Below are positions 28,458-36,421 of a DNA stretch of 64,000 nucleotides, in pieces. The DNA is taken from positions 57,449 through 121,448 of the forward strand of contig JAFQZI010000026.1 in the NCBI GenBank assembly GCA_017406005.1. The letters run 5' to 3'. This DNA is from Oscillospiraceae bacterium (GTDB lineage: Bacteria > Bacillota > Clostridia > Oscillospirales > Oscillospiraceae). A program made the translations under genes and the position numbers. The notes beneath the pieces were generated by a model, which made no database searches, was not told the origin of the DNA, and saw nothing but the letters and a program-made list of their open reading frames with translations. The first letter of the stretch is position 1. The number at the start of each line of letters is the position of its first letter.

Positions 28458-30491
28458 ATGATGAGAAAAGCAGCGGTTTACTATGTGGATGTCCAGGCAC
28501 CGGCCAACGGAACGGGGAGCAGGGAATGCCCCTTCCGTCATATCAATGACGCAGCGCTTGTGGCGCTCCCCGGGGATGAGATTGTGGTGAAGCCGGGGAT
28601 CTATCGGGAGTATGTCAATCCGATCCACGGCGGGACGGAGGAAGCGCCGATCGTTTACCGCTCGGAGGAAATGCTGGGAGCTGTCATTACCGGGGCGGAG
28701 ATCCTGACCGGCTGGACAAGGTTTGAGAACGATGTCTGGACGGCACAGGTGGATAACGGCGTGTTCGGAAGCTACAATCCCTATACGACCTTCGTGTACG
28801 GAGACTGGTATTTTGCCCCGAAGGTCCGCCACACGGGGTCCGTCTTTCTGAACGACCGCATGATGTACGAGACCGTCTCCCTGGAGGAATGCCTGGCCGG
28901 AGAACCGGATCCGTATGCATGGAAAGCGGAGGAATCCAGGTATAAATGGTTTTCCAGGCAGGAAGGCGGCAAAACGGTATTCTTTGCGAACTTCCGCGGG
29001 AAGGATCCCAATCGGGAAAAGGTGGAGATCACCGTGCGCCGCAACTGTTTCATGCCGGACAAAACCGGGGTGAACTACATAACGGTCAGCGGGTTTGAAA
29101 TCACAAAAGCCGCGACGACCTGGGCACCTCCCGCCGCCTATCAGGACGGGATGATCGGGCCGCACTGGAGCAAAGGCTGGATTATTGAGGACTGCGAGAT
29201 CAGCAACAGCCGCTGCTGCGGGATCTCCCTCGGAAAATACCGGGATCCGGAAAATGACATGTATTTTACCGTCAGGCATGTGAAAAGCCCTACCCAGATG
29301 GAGCGGGATGCCGTCTGCCGCGGGCAGTACCACGGCTGGCTGAAGGAGAACATCGGGCATCATATCGTTCGCCGCTGCAATATCCACCACTGCGAACAGA
29401 CCGGCATCGTCGGCCGCATGGGGGCGGTGTTCTCCCTGATCGAGGACTGCCATATCCACGATATCTGCAATTCCCAGCAGCTGGGCGGTGCGGAAACGGC
29501 CGGGATCAAGATCCATGCCGCGATCGACGTGACCATCCGCAGAAACCATATTCACCACTGCATTATGGGTGTGTGGTGTGACTGGCAGGCGCAGGGCGCC
29601 AGGATTTCGCAGAACCTGATGCACGACAACCAGCGCCCGGAGGGGATCAAACAGGCTCCCGGTGCCATGTTCAACACGGATGTCTTTATCGAAGTGGGCC
29701 ACGGCCCGACGCTGATCGATAACAATCTGCTACTTTCGAAGGTTTCCGTTACGATCCCGAGCGAAGGGATCGCCTGCATCCATAACCTGATGCTTGGCTC
29801 CTTCAGCCTGATCAATTCCGGCGTGGACAGCATCGTCAATGGACAGCGGGAACCCCGGTACACTCCGTATCATATCCGCCACCGCACGGAGGTGGCAGGT
29901 TTTATGACGATTTTGCACGGGGATGACAGGATCTACAACAACCTCATCGTTCAGCATTACCCCGTGACGGATCCGGAAAAAACCCCGCAGCATCCCGATT
30001 ACGAAGTGGCGGGCACCGCTCCATTCGACATCTTCCCGACCTATGAGGAGTGGATCGCAAACTTCGCTCTGGAGAGTGAGGAGCCGGATATGGGAGCCCT
30101 AGCGAAGTGGCATTTTTCACACCTCCCGGTCTGGGTTGACGGCAACGCCTACTTCAACGGGGCGACGGTTTATCACAAGGAGTGCCGATATCTGTCCTGT
30201 GAAAAGGAGAAGGCGGTTGTCTCCCTGACGGAGCGGGACGGAAAAACCCTCCTGGAAACGAATCTGTACTCGCTGCTGGGAGACTTCCGGGTCGGCCTGA
30301 TCAGTTCGCAGATCCTCGGCTGTGCCTTTGAACCGGAACAGCGCTTTGAGAACCCGGACGGGTCCGATATCCTCTTTGACGAGGATTATTTCGGTGCACA
30401 CAGAGGGGTCAGCGCCTTCCCCGGCCCCATCGAGCCGGCAGGATTGGAAGAATACGGGGAGGACGGGCTCCTGCGCGTGGCTGTTTTCTGA
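28458..30491 (+). CDS. Right-handed beta-helix glycosidase, probably GH120 beta-xylosidase
   Basis: The 677-residue protein starts with a segment typical of parallel beta-helix enzymes (YYVDVQAPANGTGSRECPF, GDEIVVKPGIYREYVNPI) and continues with helix repeats up to about residue 480. It resembles GH120 beta-xylosidases: GVWCDWQAQGARIS contains candidate Asp375, and VFIEVGHGP contains candidate Glu412. GH120 enzymes use an Asp/Glu pair in corresponding segments; here an insertion of about 14 residues separates them. It would cut xylose from the oligosaccharides left by the alpha-glucuronidase. GAGAGG precedes the two adjacent ATG codons. No signal peptide. Confidence 0.85.
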   Translation: MMRKAAVYYVDVQAPANGTGSRECPFRHINDAALVALPGDEIVVKPGIYREYVNPIHGGTEEAPIVYRSEEMLGAVITGAEILTGWTRFENDVWTAQVDNGVFGSYNPYTTFVYGDWYFAPKVRHTGSVFLNDRMMYETVSLEECLAGEPDPYAWKAEESRYKWFSRQEGGKTVFFANFRGKDPNREKVEITVRRNCFMPDKTGVNYITVSGFEITKAATTWAPPAAYQDGMIGPHWSKGWIIEDCEISNSRCCGISLGKYRDPENDMYFTVRHVKSPTQMERDAVCRGQYHGWLKENIGHHIVRRCNIHHCEQTGIVGRMGAVFSLIEDCHIHDICNSQQLGGAETAGIKIHAAIDVTIRRNHIHHCIMGVWCDWQAQGARISQNLMHDNQRPEGIKQAPGAMFNTDVFIEVGHGPTLIDNNLLLSKVSVTIPSEGIACIHNLMLGSFSLINSGVDSIVNGQREPRYTPYHIRHRTEVAGFMTILHGDDRIYNNLIVQHYPVTDPEKTPQHPDYEVAGTAPFDIFPTYEEWIANFALESEEPDMGALAKWHFSHLPVWVDGNAYFNGATVYHKECRYLSCEKEKAVVSLTERDGKTLLETNLYSLLGDFRVGLISSQILGCAFEPEQRFENPDGSDILFDEDYFGAHRGVSAFPGPIEPAGLEEYGEDGLLRVAVF

Positions 30492-30497
30492 AACAGC

Positions 30498-30526
30498 TTG
30501 ACGGATCGGCTCCGAGTGAATACAAT
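30498..30526 (+). promoter_or_regulatory. Likely promoter of the sirtuin gene
   Basis: TTGACG (30498-30503), a 17-base spacer and TACAAT (30521-30526), 54 bases before the start codon and just after the stop of the beta-helix gene. Confidence 0.65.
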
Positions 30527-30579
30527 AGAAGCAGGATTTCCAGACTGCAACTCCAAAACGGAAAAAAGGAGACAAGATC

Positions 30580-31380
30580 ATGAAAGATTTTTTGAACATG
30601 ACTCCCGGGCGGGAGCTTAAGAAGTACCTGCATTCGCTGAGCGGGGACGAAAAATACGAGGCGCTGAACGCGATCATCGCGTACTGTGATCACATCGTTT
30701 TCTTCGGAGGGGCCGGTGTATCCACGGAAAGCGGGATCCCGGATTTCAGGAGCAAGGACGGTCTGTACAACCAGAGAGATGTCCGTTTTGAAATGTATGA
30801 GCCGGAATATCTGCTCTCTCATGACTGCCTGGTCAACCATCCGGATGTGTTTTTCGAATTCTACCGGCAGAAGATGGATGCAAGAGGCTGCAAGCCGAAT
30901 GCGGCCCACCTGAAGCTCGCGGAAATGGAAGCCGCCGGGAAGCTCGATGCCGTCATCACCCAGAACATCGACGGGCTTCATCAGCATGCGGGGAGCAAAA
31001 ACGTCTATGAAGTGCACGGCACCACGGAGAAGAATTACTGCTCCCGATGCGGAAAAAAGTATCCTTCCGACTACATTTACAACTGCAAAGACAGGATCCC
31101 GCGCTGCACCTGCGGCGGCGTCGTCCGGCCGGATGTGACGCTGTACGGAGAGAGCCTTCCGGAGCTCGCCTGGGAGCGGTCCATCGACGCGCTTTCCGTT
31201 GCCCAGTGCTTTATCGTCGGCGGAACGTCCCTGACCGTTTATCCCGCTGCCAGCCTGGTCAGATACTTCAGGGGCCCGTTCCTGATTATCTGCAACCGCG
31301 GGGCGACGCAGTACGACCAGGAAGCCGACCTGATCTTCCGGGAAAATATCGGCGAGGTGTTCAAGAGGATCGTTGTCTGA
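30580..31380 (+). CDS. NAD-dependent protein deacylase, Sir2 family
   Basis: It removes acyl groups from lysines using NAD+, giving nicotinamide and O-acyl-ADP-ribose. The 266-residue protein shows the NAD pocket GGAGVSTESGIPDFRS (43-58), TQNIDGLHQHAGS (127-139), catalytic His146 and a zinc site formed by Cys154, Cys157, Cys176 and Cys178. The spacing of the last two (C-T-C) is tight, as in some bacterial macro-linked and class III/U sirtuins. AAAAAAGGAGAC precedes the ATG. Followed by msrA with a 45-base gap, probably one transcript. Confidence 0.94.
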   Translation: MKDFLNMTPGRELKKYLHSLSGDEKYEALNAIIAYCDHIVFFGGAGVSTESGIPDFRSKDGLYNQRDVRFEMYEPEYLLSHDCLVNHPDVFFEFYRQKMDARGCKPNAAHLKLAEMEAAGKLDAVITQNIDGLHQHAGSKNVYEVHGTTEKNYCSRCGKKYPSDYIYNCKDRIPRCTCGGVVRPDVTLYGESLPELAWERSIDALSVAQCFIVGGTSLTVYPAASLVRYFRGPFLIICNRGATQYDQEADLIFRENIGEVFKRIVV

Positions 31381-31425
31381 CCTCTGCGCGGAGGAAAGGC
31401 ACGGAGGAAAAGGAGAAACGGAAAC

Positions 31426-31920
31426 ATGAAAACGATCTATCTCGCCGGCGGCTGCTTCTGGGGGATGCAGAAATTCTTTGACCAGTTCGACGGAGTAGCC
31501 GAAACAGAGGTCGGCTATGCCAACGGGCCGGATTTCGCGCCGTCCTACCAGGAGGTGTGCAAAAACAGCGGCCATGCAGAGACGCTTCGGATCGAATATG
31601 ACCCGGATACGATCTCGCTGACGGCCCTTCTGGAATACTACTTCATGGTGATCGATCCTCTCTCCGTCAACAGGCAGGGAGAGGACAGCGGGATCCAGTA
31701 CCGCACCGGCATCTACTATACCGGAGAGGATCAGCTTGCGGAAATCAAGGCTGTCTGGACGGCGCAGGAAGAGAAGGCGGGGGCAAAGCTCGCCGTTGAG
31801 CTGGAGCCGATCCGGAACTTTTTCTCCGCGGAGGAGTATCACCAGAAATACCTTGAGAAGAATCCGGGCGGCTACTGCCATATCCCGCGCAGCTTTTTCA
31901 GCCTCGGCCAGAAAGGGTAA
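31426..31920 (+). CDS. msrA: Peptide-methionine (S)-S-oxide reductase
   Basis: MsrA repairs oxidised methionine. The 164-residue protein carries the active-site motif GGCFWGMQ (Cys10) near its N-terminus, GYANG, and the late segment EYHQKYLEKNPGGYC with a resolving cysteine. It is the one-domain form without MsrB. AAAGGAGAAAC lies before the ATG. The next gene starts 10 bases after its stop. Confidence 0.96.
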   Translation: MKTIYLAGGCFWGMQKFFDQFDGVAETEVGYANGPDFAPSYQEVCKNSGHAETLRIEYDPDTISLTALLEYYFMVIDPLSVNRQGEDSGIQYRTGIYYTGEDQLAEIKAVWTAQEEKAGAKLAVELEPIRNFFSAEEYHQKYLEKNPGGYCHIPRSFFSLGQKG

Positions 31921-31929
31921 AAGCGGCAG

Positions 31930-32847
31930 GTGGAGCATTACAGAAGCCTGAACAGCACCCTGCAGGAGCAGTTCGGAGAAAAGGTCTACAAACTCGCCCT
32001 GGACGGCGGCTTTACCTGCCCGACGAGGGACGGTACCAAAGGGACGGGCGGCTGCATCTTCTGCGCGGGCGGGAGCGGAGACTTCTCGATTCCCGTGGGA
32101 GAGGATGCGGAAGAAGCCATCGAAACAGCAAAGTCCGTCGTGGCGGAGAAAGGTGCCCGGAAGTTCATCGCCTACTATCAGAGCTATACCGGCACATATG
32201 CCCCTCTCGACCGGCTCCGCCGCCTGTACACGCAGACCGTTCGGCATCCGGACATCGTTGCCCTTTCGATCGGCACGAGGCCGGACTGCCTTGGGGAGGA
32301 AACCGTTGCACTGCTCTCCGAGCTCAACACGGTAAAGCCCGTCTGGATCGAGCTGGGGCTGCAGACCATCCATCCGGAGACTGCGGCGTACATCCGCCGG
32401 GGCTACCCTCTGCCGGTTTTTGATGATGCCATCAGACGGCTGCTGGAGAGGGGGATCACGGTGGTTGTGCACATGATCATCGGCCTTCCCGGCGAGACCC
32501 CGGAGATGATCTGCCGGACGGCGGAGTACATCGGGAGAAGCGGGGTACAGGGGATCAAGCTCCAGCTGCTGCACGTTCTGAAGGGTACTGCCCTGGCGGA
32601 TGACTATCTGGCGGGGAAGTTCCGCGCGCTCTCCCTGGAGGAGTATATCGACATCATGGAACAGTGCATCGAGAGGCTTCCGCCGGAGATGGTGGTGCAC
32701 CGCCTCACCGGGGACGGAGCGAAGAGGAGCCTGATCGCTCCGCTCTGGAGCGCGGACAAGAAACGCGTCCTGAATGAGATCAACCGGGCCTTCGAGCGGG
32801 ACGGGATCCGGCAGGGTTCGAAATTTGTGCACGGTGCACAAAAGTGA
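31930..32847 (+). CDS. Radical SAM protein, TIGR01212/YhcC-like
   Basis: The 305-residue protein belongs to the YhcC-like radical SAM group: FTCPTRDGTKGTGGCIFCAGGG contains the cluster cysteines with the long C-x11-C-x2-C spacing of this family, then YYQSYTGTYAPLDRL and IGLPGETPEMI. The reaction of the family is not known with certainty; it is related to Elp3 and tRNA-modifying proteins. Start is a GTG at 31930; the frame cannot extend upstream because it meets the in-frame stop of msrA. A weak AAAGGG lies 11 bases upstream. Last gene of the sirtuin-msrA group. Confidence 0.88.
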   Translation: MEHYRSLNSTLQEQFGEKVYKLALDGGFTCPTRDGTKGTGGCIFCAGGSGDFSIPVGEDAEEAIETAKSVVAEKGARKFIAYYQSYTGTYAPLDRLRRLYTQTVRHPDIVALSIGTRPDCLGEETVALLSELNTVKPVWIELGLQTIHPETAAYIRRGYPLPVFDDAIRRLLERGITVVVHMIIGLPGETPEMICRTAEYIGRSGVQGIKLQLLHVLKGTALADDYLAGKFRALSLEEYIDIMEQCIERLPPEMVVHRLTGDGAKRSLIAPLWSADKKRVLNEINRAFERDGIRQGSKFVHGAQK

Positions 32848-32873
32848 TCTGTATATTTTGTACAAAATGTCAA

Positions 32874-32902
32874 TAGACAAAGGCCGTTTTCTTTAGTATA
32901 CT
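32874..32902 (+). promoter_or_regulatory. Promoter without a downstream gene
   Basis: TAGACA (32874-32879), a 17-base spacer and TATACT (32897-32902). It points into a region with no sizeable gene but with two terminators. Confidence 0.65.
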
Positions 32903-33096
32903 TTGATCAGAAAAACAAAAAATCCTTTTTTATATAGAGCCGATGATCTGACAGTGGAATGGATCTGCACCAGGGATGTTCCTCCATAAGGAAGTATAAG
33001 ATAAGAGTGAGTGCATAGTAACCGGGGTCCGCGAGAGAAATCGGCAGAAAAAAACGAAAGAGAGGTAACCAGGATGCTCGATACAAAAGTGACAGA

Positions 33097-33157
33097 GAAA
33101 TAACCCTTGGCTGACGTAGGTGAAAGATGCGACAGTCAAGGGTTATTTCTTTTTTTA
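33097..33157 (+). terminator. First terminator of the small-RNA unit
   Basis: AAATAACCCTTG (33098-33109) pairs with CAAGGGTTATTT (33137-33148), extended by CTG/CAG, and is followed by CTTTTTTT. Confidence 0.85.
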
Positions 33158-33179
33158 TCGTTTTTTATAAGGTTGTAAC

Positions 33180-33204
33180 GCAGGCAGAGGAAGCCTGCTT
33201 TTTT
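33180..33204 (+). terminator. Second terminator of the small-RNA unit
   Basis: GCAGGC, 7-base loop, GCCTGC and six T residues. It has T-run polarity only on the + strand, so it serves the unit from the left, not the minus-strand gene that ends at 33204. Confidence 0.75.
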
Positions 33205-34034
33205 CACGCCTTCGGGATCGCATGTGTGCGGAGATAGCGGAGAAATACTTCGAGGCCGGCGCGGTTGAGCGTCTTGCCGTTGGAAGAGGCATAGCGGGGG
33301 AGAAGCTGAACGCTCTCGCTGAGGTCTTCCGGCGAATTGAGGAAGTAAGCCTGCGTATCGCGGCAGACCATCTGAACCCAGTCATTCCCGTCGCTGACAC
33401 GGGTAACGGTCAGCCCGTCGCTTCCGTTATAGCCGGGGATGATCGACGGCAGCCCGCAGCAGATCACAATGGTGTCGGGGCTGGCGGATTTGATCTCGTT
33501 GATCAGATTGTCGTAATAGGTGATGAACGTGTTTTCATCGACATTGGCAAGCCCGTCTTCCCCGATAGCGATGACCAGGATATCCGGCTTGGAGATCATC
33601 GCCGCGCTGACGGGGGATATTTCGCTGCCGTCATTGGGATAGCGGATCACGGCATTGGGGAGGGTGTCCATCTTCAGGCTGCCGGTGGGAGAGCCCCAGA
33701 CCTGCGCGGAGTCGACCAGGCCGAGGTCCCGGAGGGCAATATAAGTGCTGTCCACGAGAAAGACCATCCGCTTGATATAGCTGTCACCGCCGTCGGCCGT
33801 CTCTCCGAGAAGGTGGAGCGCGCCGCGGGAAATGCCGCTTCCGAGTGCGCTGGAGGAGAGGTCCGTCACTCCGGTGTCCGGTGTGCTGTAGAGCGAATAG
33901 TCATAGGTTTTCTCGGGCGGCGTGTAGCGATGGAACATCGCAAAGATCATGCCAACCCCGATAAAGAGCAGGCAGATCACAATGCCGAAAGCCCAGACCA
34001 TATTTTTCAGTGTCGCAATTCTGTTCTGTTTCAT
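33204..34034 (-). CDS. Membrane-anchored SGNH-hydrolase-like protein
   Basis: The 276-residue protein has a short basic start, one membrane helix (residues about 12-34) and an extracytoplasmic domain resembling the SGNH/GDSL fold: a first block MVFLVDSTYIALRDLGL where the nucleophile would be Ser in VDST, a block III-like PDILVIAIGEDGLAN, and a C-terminal region with NGKTLNRAGLEVF instead of the usual D-x-x-H. Because the canonical Asp-His pair is not obvious, it may be inactive or binding-only. Upstream is a perfect hairpin, and the gene follows the EF-G paralogue on the same strand. Confidence 0.75.
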   Translation of the reverse strand: MKQNRIATLKNMVWAFGIVICLLFIGVGMIFAMFHRYTPPEKTYDYSLYSTPDTGVTDLSSSALGSGISRGALHLLGETADGGDSYIKRMVFLVDSTYIALRDLGLVDSAQVWGSPTGSLKMDTLPNAVIRYPNDGSEISPVSAAMISKPDILVIAIGEDGLANVDENTFITYYDNLINEIKSASPDTIVICCGLPSIIPGYNGSDGLTVTRVSDGNDWVQMVCRDTQAYFLNSPEDLSESVQLLPRYASSNGKTLNRAGLEVFLRYLRTHAIPKA

Positions 34035-34044
34035 GTCCGTATAG

Positions 34045-34080
34045 CATTACTTCGGCATTGGTAAGAATGCCGAAGTAATG
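34045..34080 (-). promoter_or_regulatory. Perfect hairpin between the EF-G paralogue and SGNH genes
   Basis: CATTACTTCGGCATT (34045-34059) and AATGCCGAAGTAATG (34066-34080) form a 15-bp stem with a 6-base loop. No T run follows on either strand, so it is not a standard terminator; it ends 10 bases before the SGNH start codon and could affect mRNA processing or translation. Confidence 0.6.
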
Positions 34081-34093
34081 AAAGAGGTTTGGT

Positions 34094-36097
34094 TTATTTT
34101 TCTGCTTCTTCAGCGGCCTTCGCCTCGGCGATGACCTTCTCCTGCACATTGCCGGGAGCTTCCTGGTAGCGGACAAACTTGCAGGTGAAGGTGCCGCTGC
34201 CCTGGGTCATGGAACGGAGGTCGATGGTGTAGGTGCTCATCTCAGCCATCGGGACTTCGGCTTCGATGGTGGTCATGCCGTCGTCAGCGGGCATGGAACC
34301 CATCATGGTGCCGCGGCGCTTGGAGTTGATGTCGCCGATGATTGCGCCCTGGTATTCATCCGGGATGGTGACGAAGAGCTGGCCGATCGGCTCAAGGATC
34401 GTCGGCTTTGCTTTGGGGATACCGTCCTGATAGGCGAGACGTGCAGCCGTCTGGAAGGCCATATCATTCGAGTCAACCGGGTGGTAGGAGCCGTCGTACA
34501 GGGTTGCCTTGAGGCCAACGAGCGGGTAACCTGCCAGAACGCCCTTCTGAACGGCGTTGCGGAGACCCTTTTCAACGGACGGGAAGAAGTTTTTCGGAAC
34601 GGATCCGCCGAAGACTTCCTCGGCGAAGATCATATCGTCCTGCTCTTCCTGCGGCTCGAAGCGGATCCACACATCACCGAACTGGCCGCTGCCGCCGGAC
34701 TGCTTCTTGTGACGGCCGTGGGCTTCGACCTTGCTCTTGATCTTCTCGCGGTAGGCAACACGGGCGGGAAGAAGCTCGGTTTCCACGTTGTAGAGATTCT
34801 TGAGCTTGGAGGTGAGGACGCCGATCTGGATGTCGCCGGCACCGGAGATAACCATCTGGTGCGTCTCGGGATTGCTGAAGAGAGAGAAGGAAATGTCTTC
34901 CTCGTTGAGCTTGGAGAGGCCGGCTGCGACCTTGTCGTCCTGGCCCTTGGTCTTCGGGGCAATGGCCATGGAGTACATCGGTTCGGGAACTTCGATCGCC
35001 GGGAGTTCAATATCGTCTCTGGAGTCGGTCAGCGTATCGCCCGTCTTCCAGTCCATCTTGCCGACGGCAACGATGTCACCGCAGCAGGCATCGGGAACTT
35101 CAACATTCTTCTTGCCGGTCATGGTGTAGAGACGGCCGAGCTTGTCGTTGGAGGAAGCGCGGACATTGCGAAGCGTCATACCTGCCGCAACCTTGCCGGA
35201 CATCACCTTTACCAGGCTGTATTTTCCGAATTTATCGGAAATCGTCTTGAACACGAAGCCGACGACCGGGTCTGCCTTCTCTTCGGGAGCCGGGCAGTAG
35301 TCGCAGATGCCCTGGAGCATTGCCTCGGTGCCGACGTTGGTCATCGCGTCGCTTGCGAACACGGGAACAACCGCACGCTCTGCCACGCCGACCTTCAGGC
35401 CTTCGATGATATCCTTCTCATCGAGCTCCATCGTCTCGAAGAACTTCTCCATCAGCTCTTCCGTTGCGCCGGCGGCGGCTTCCATCAGCTCAGCGCGGAG
35501 ATCTTCCACATGGCCTGCATCGGCTGCGGGAACGGCCGTCTTGGTCGTCTTTGCGCCGTTCGTTGCATAGCAGGTGTTGTGGACGAGGTCGATCACGCCC
35601 TTGCCGTCGCTTGTCGGAATGGTGACCGGGCAGACGATGCTGCCGTACTTTTTCTTGAGAGCTTCAAGAACTTTGAAATAATCGCCGTGCTCTTCATTGC
35701 ACTTGGAAATGCAGAACATGACAGGCTTGTCAGCAGCCTTGAGGTACTTCCAGCAGCGGTCGGCACCGACGGACAGACCGTCTTTCGCGGTGCAGAGGAT
35801 CACGCCTGCTTCCACGGCGCGGATTGCGCACAGAACCTCTCCTGCAAAATCGAAGAAGCCCGGAGTGTCGAGCACGTTGATCTTGCGGCCGGCGAAGCTG
35901 ATCGGAGCGACAGAAAGGGAGATGGAAATCTGGCGGCTGATTTCTTCTGCGTCATAGTCGCAGACAGTGTTGCCGTCAGCTACTTTTCCCAAACGGTCTA
36001 CTGCACCGGTGACAAACAGCATGCTTTCGGTAAGGCTGGTTTTGCCCGAATTTCCATGGCCCATCAGAGCAATGTTGCGAATGTTTTTGGTTTCCAT
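34094..36097 (-). CDS. Elongation-factor-G-like GTPase (EF-G2 type)
   Basis: The 667-residue protein has the five-domain plan of EF-G but departs from canonical EF-G motifs. G1 is GHGNSGKT (13-20) rather than AHIDAGKT, G3 is DTPGF (77-81), and G4 is SKCN (131-134) where NKxD is expected. Domain IV residues (RKKQSGGSGQFGDVWIRFEP, QTAARLAYQDGIPKAKPTILEP) are kept. This is the EF-G-like paralogue seen in many Clostridia and Actinobacteria; whether it translocates ribosomes is unproven. It is not the str-operon fusA, as no ribosomal genes are adjacent. Confidence 0.92.
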   Translation of the reverse strand: METKNIRNIALMGHGNSGKTSLTESMLFVTGAVDRLGKVADGNTVCDYDAEEISRQISISLSVAPISFAGRKINVLDTPGFFDFAGEVLCAIRAVEAGVILCTAKDGLSVGADRCWKYLKAADKPVMFCISKCNEEHGDYFKVLEALKKKYGSIVCPVTIPTSDGKGVIDLVHNTCYATNGAKTTKTAVPAADAGHVEDLRAELMEAAAGATEELMEKFFETMELDEKDIIEGLKVGVAERAVVPVFASDAMTNVGTEAMLQGICDYCPAPEEKADPVVGFVFKTISDKFGKYSLVKVMSGKVAAGMTLRNVRASSNDKLGRLYTMTGKKNVEVPDACCGDIVAVGKMDWKTGDTLTDSRDDIELPAIEVPEPMYSMAIAPKTKGQDDKVAAGLSKLNEEDISFSLFSNPETHQMVISGAGDIQIGVLTSKLKNLYNVETELLPARVAYREKIKSKVEAHGRHKKQSGGSGQFGDVWIRFEPQEEQDDMIFAEEVFGGSVPKNFFPSVEKGLRNAVQKGVLAGYPLVGLKATLYDGSYHPVDSNDMAFQTAARLAYQDGIPKAKPTILEPIGQLFVTIPDEYQGAIIGDINSKRRGTMMGSMPADDGMTTIEAEVPMAEMSTYTIDLRSMTQGSGTFTCKFVRYQEAPGNVQEKVIAEAKAAEEAEK

Positions 36098-36164
36098 TTG
36101 TTGATTCCTCTCTCATAGTATGTGCAATTGATATTTTATTGGATTCTAAACGCGTTACCGACTA

Positions 36165-36193
36165 ATTATATACTAAGTTGTTGGCAGATGCAA
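36165..36193 (-). promoter_or_regulatory. Likely promoter of the EF-G-like gene
   Basis: On the minus strand: TTGCAT (complement of 36188-36193), a 17-base spacer and TATAAT (complement of 36165-36170). Confidence 0.7.
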
Positions 36194-36261
36194 CCCAAAA
36201 ATAAAAAAAGTTGACGTGCCTCTATGCGCCTTTCCGTTGTGCGAAAAAGCGTCCACTTTAT

Positions 36262-36341
36262 CCACTTCACCCACCCGGAAGGGGAGCAGACGGTAAAGTA
36301 TATAAAACCATATCTGACCGGAACCGGGGTGGGTGAAGTGG
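36262..36341. repeat. Large inverted repeat near the primase gene
   Basis: CCACTTCACCCACCC (36262-36276) is exactly complementary to GGGTGGGTGAAGTGG (36327-36341), separated by 50 bases containing an AT-rich core (GTATATAAAACCATATC). A partial direct copy TCCACTTTA precedes the left arm. The layout resembles a replication-origin or recombination site; that is inference from its position next to a replication-type gene. Confidence 0.6.
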
Positions 36342-36376
36342 GTGATTTCTACGCTCGGCAAATTCCGCCCACCATG

Positions 36377-36408
36377 GAAAAAGCTGCCTGTTTTTGCGCA
36401 GGCAGCTT
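36377..36408 (-). terminator. Terminator of the primase-helicase gene
   Basis: GCTGCCTG and CAGGCAGC form an 8-bp stem that, on the minus strand, is followed by TTTTT. Confidence 0.75.
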
Positions 36409-36421
36409 CTTTATCGGTTTC

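Larger units (their letters stand above)
32909..33204 (+). ncRNA. Candidate small RNA (or short leader with a 9-codon peptide)
   Basis: A 250-300-base unit runs from the promoter at 32874-32902 to tandem terminators at 33097-33157 and 33180-33204, while the next gene is on the other strand. The only frame with a ribosome site (AGAGAGG) is nine codons, MLDTKVTEK, at 33074-33103; its stop codon lies in the first terminator stem. No known RNA family (6S, SRP, tmRNA, RNase P or a standard riboswitch) was recognised. Existence of the transcript is inferred from signals only. Confidence 0.45.

Noticed and set aside
27492-29702. Long minus-strand open frame (736 codons) across the GH67 and beta-helix genes
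   Set aside because: Both + strand genes show family motifs over their whole length; the opposite frame has none and no ribosome site.
30409-32880. Minus-strand open frame of 823 codons across the sirtuin, msrA and radical SAM genes
   Set aside because: Three well-recognised genes lie on the + strand; the opposite frame is a shadow.
34481-36118. Plus-strand open frame of 545 codons inside the EF-G-like gene
   Set aside because: Antisense shadow of a gene with clear GTPase motifs.
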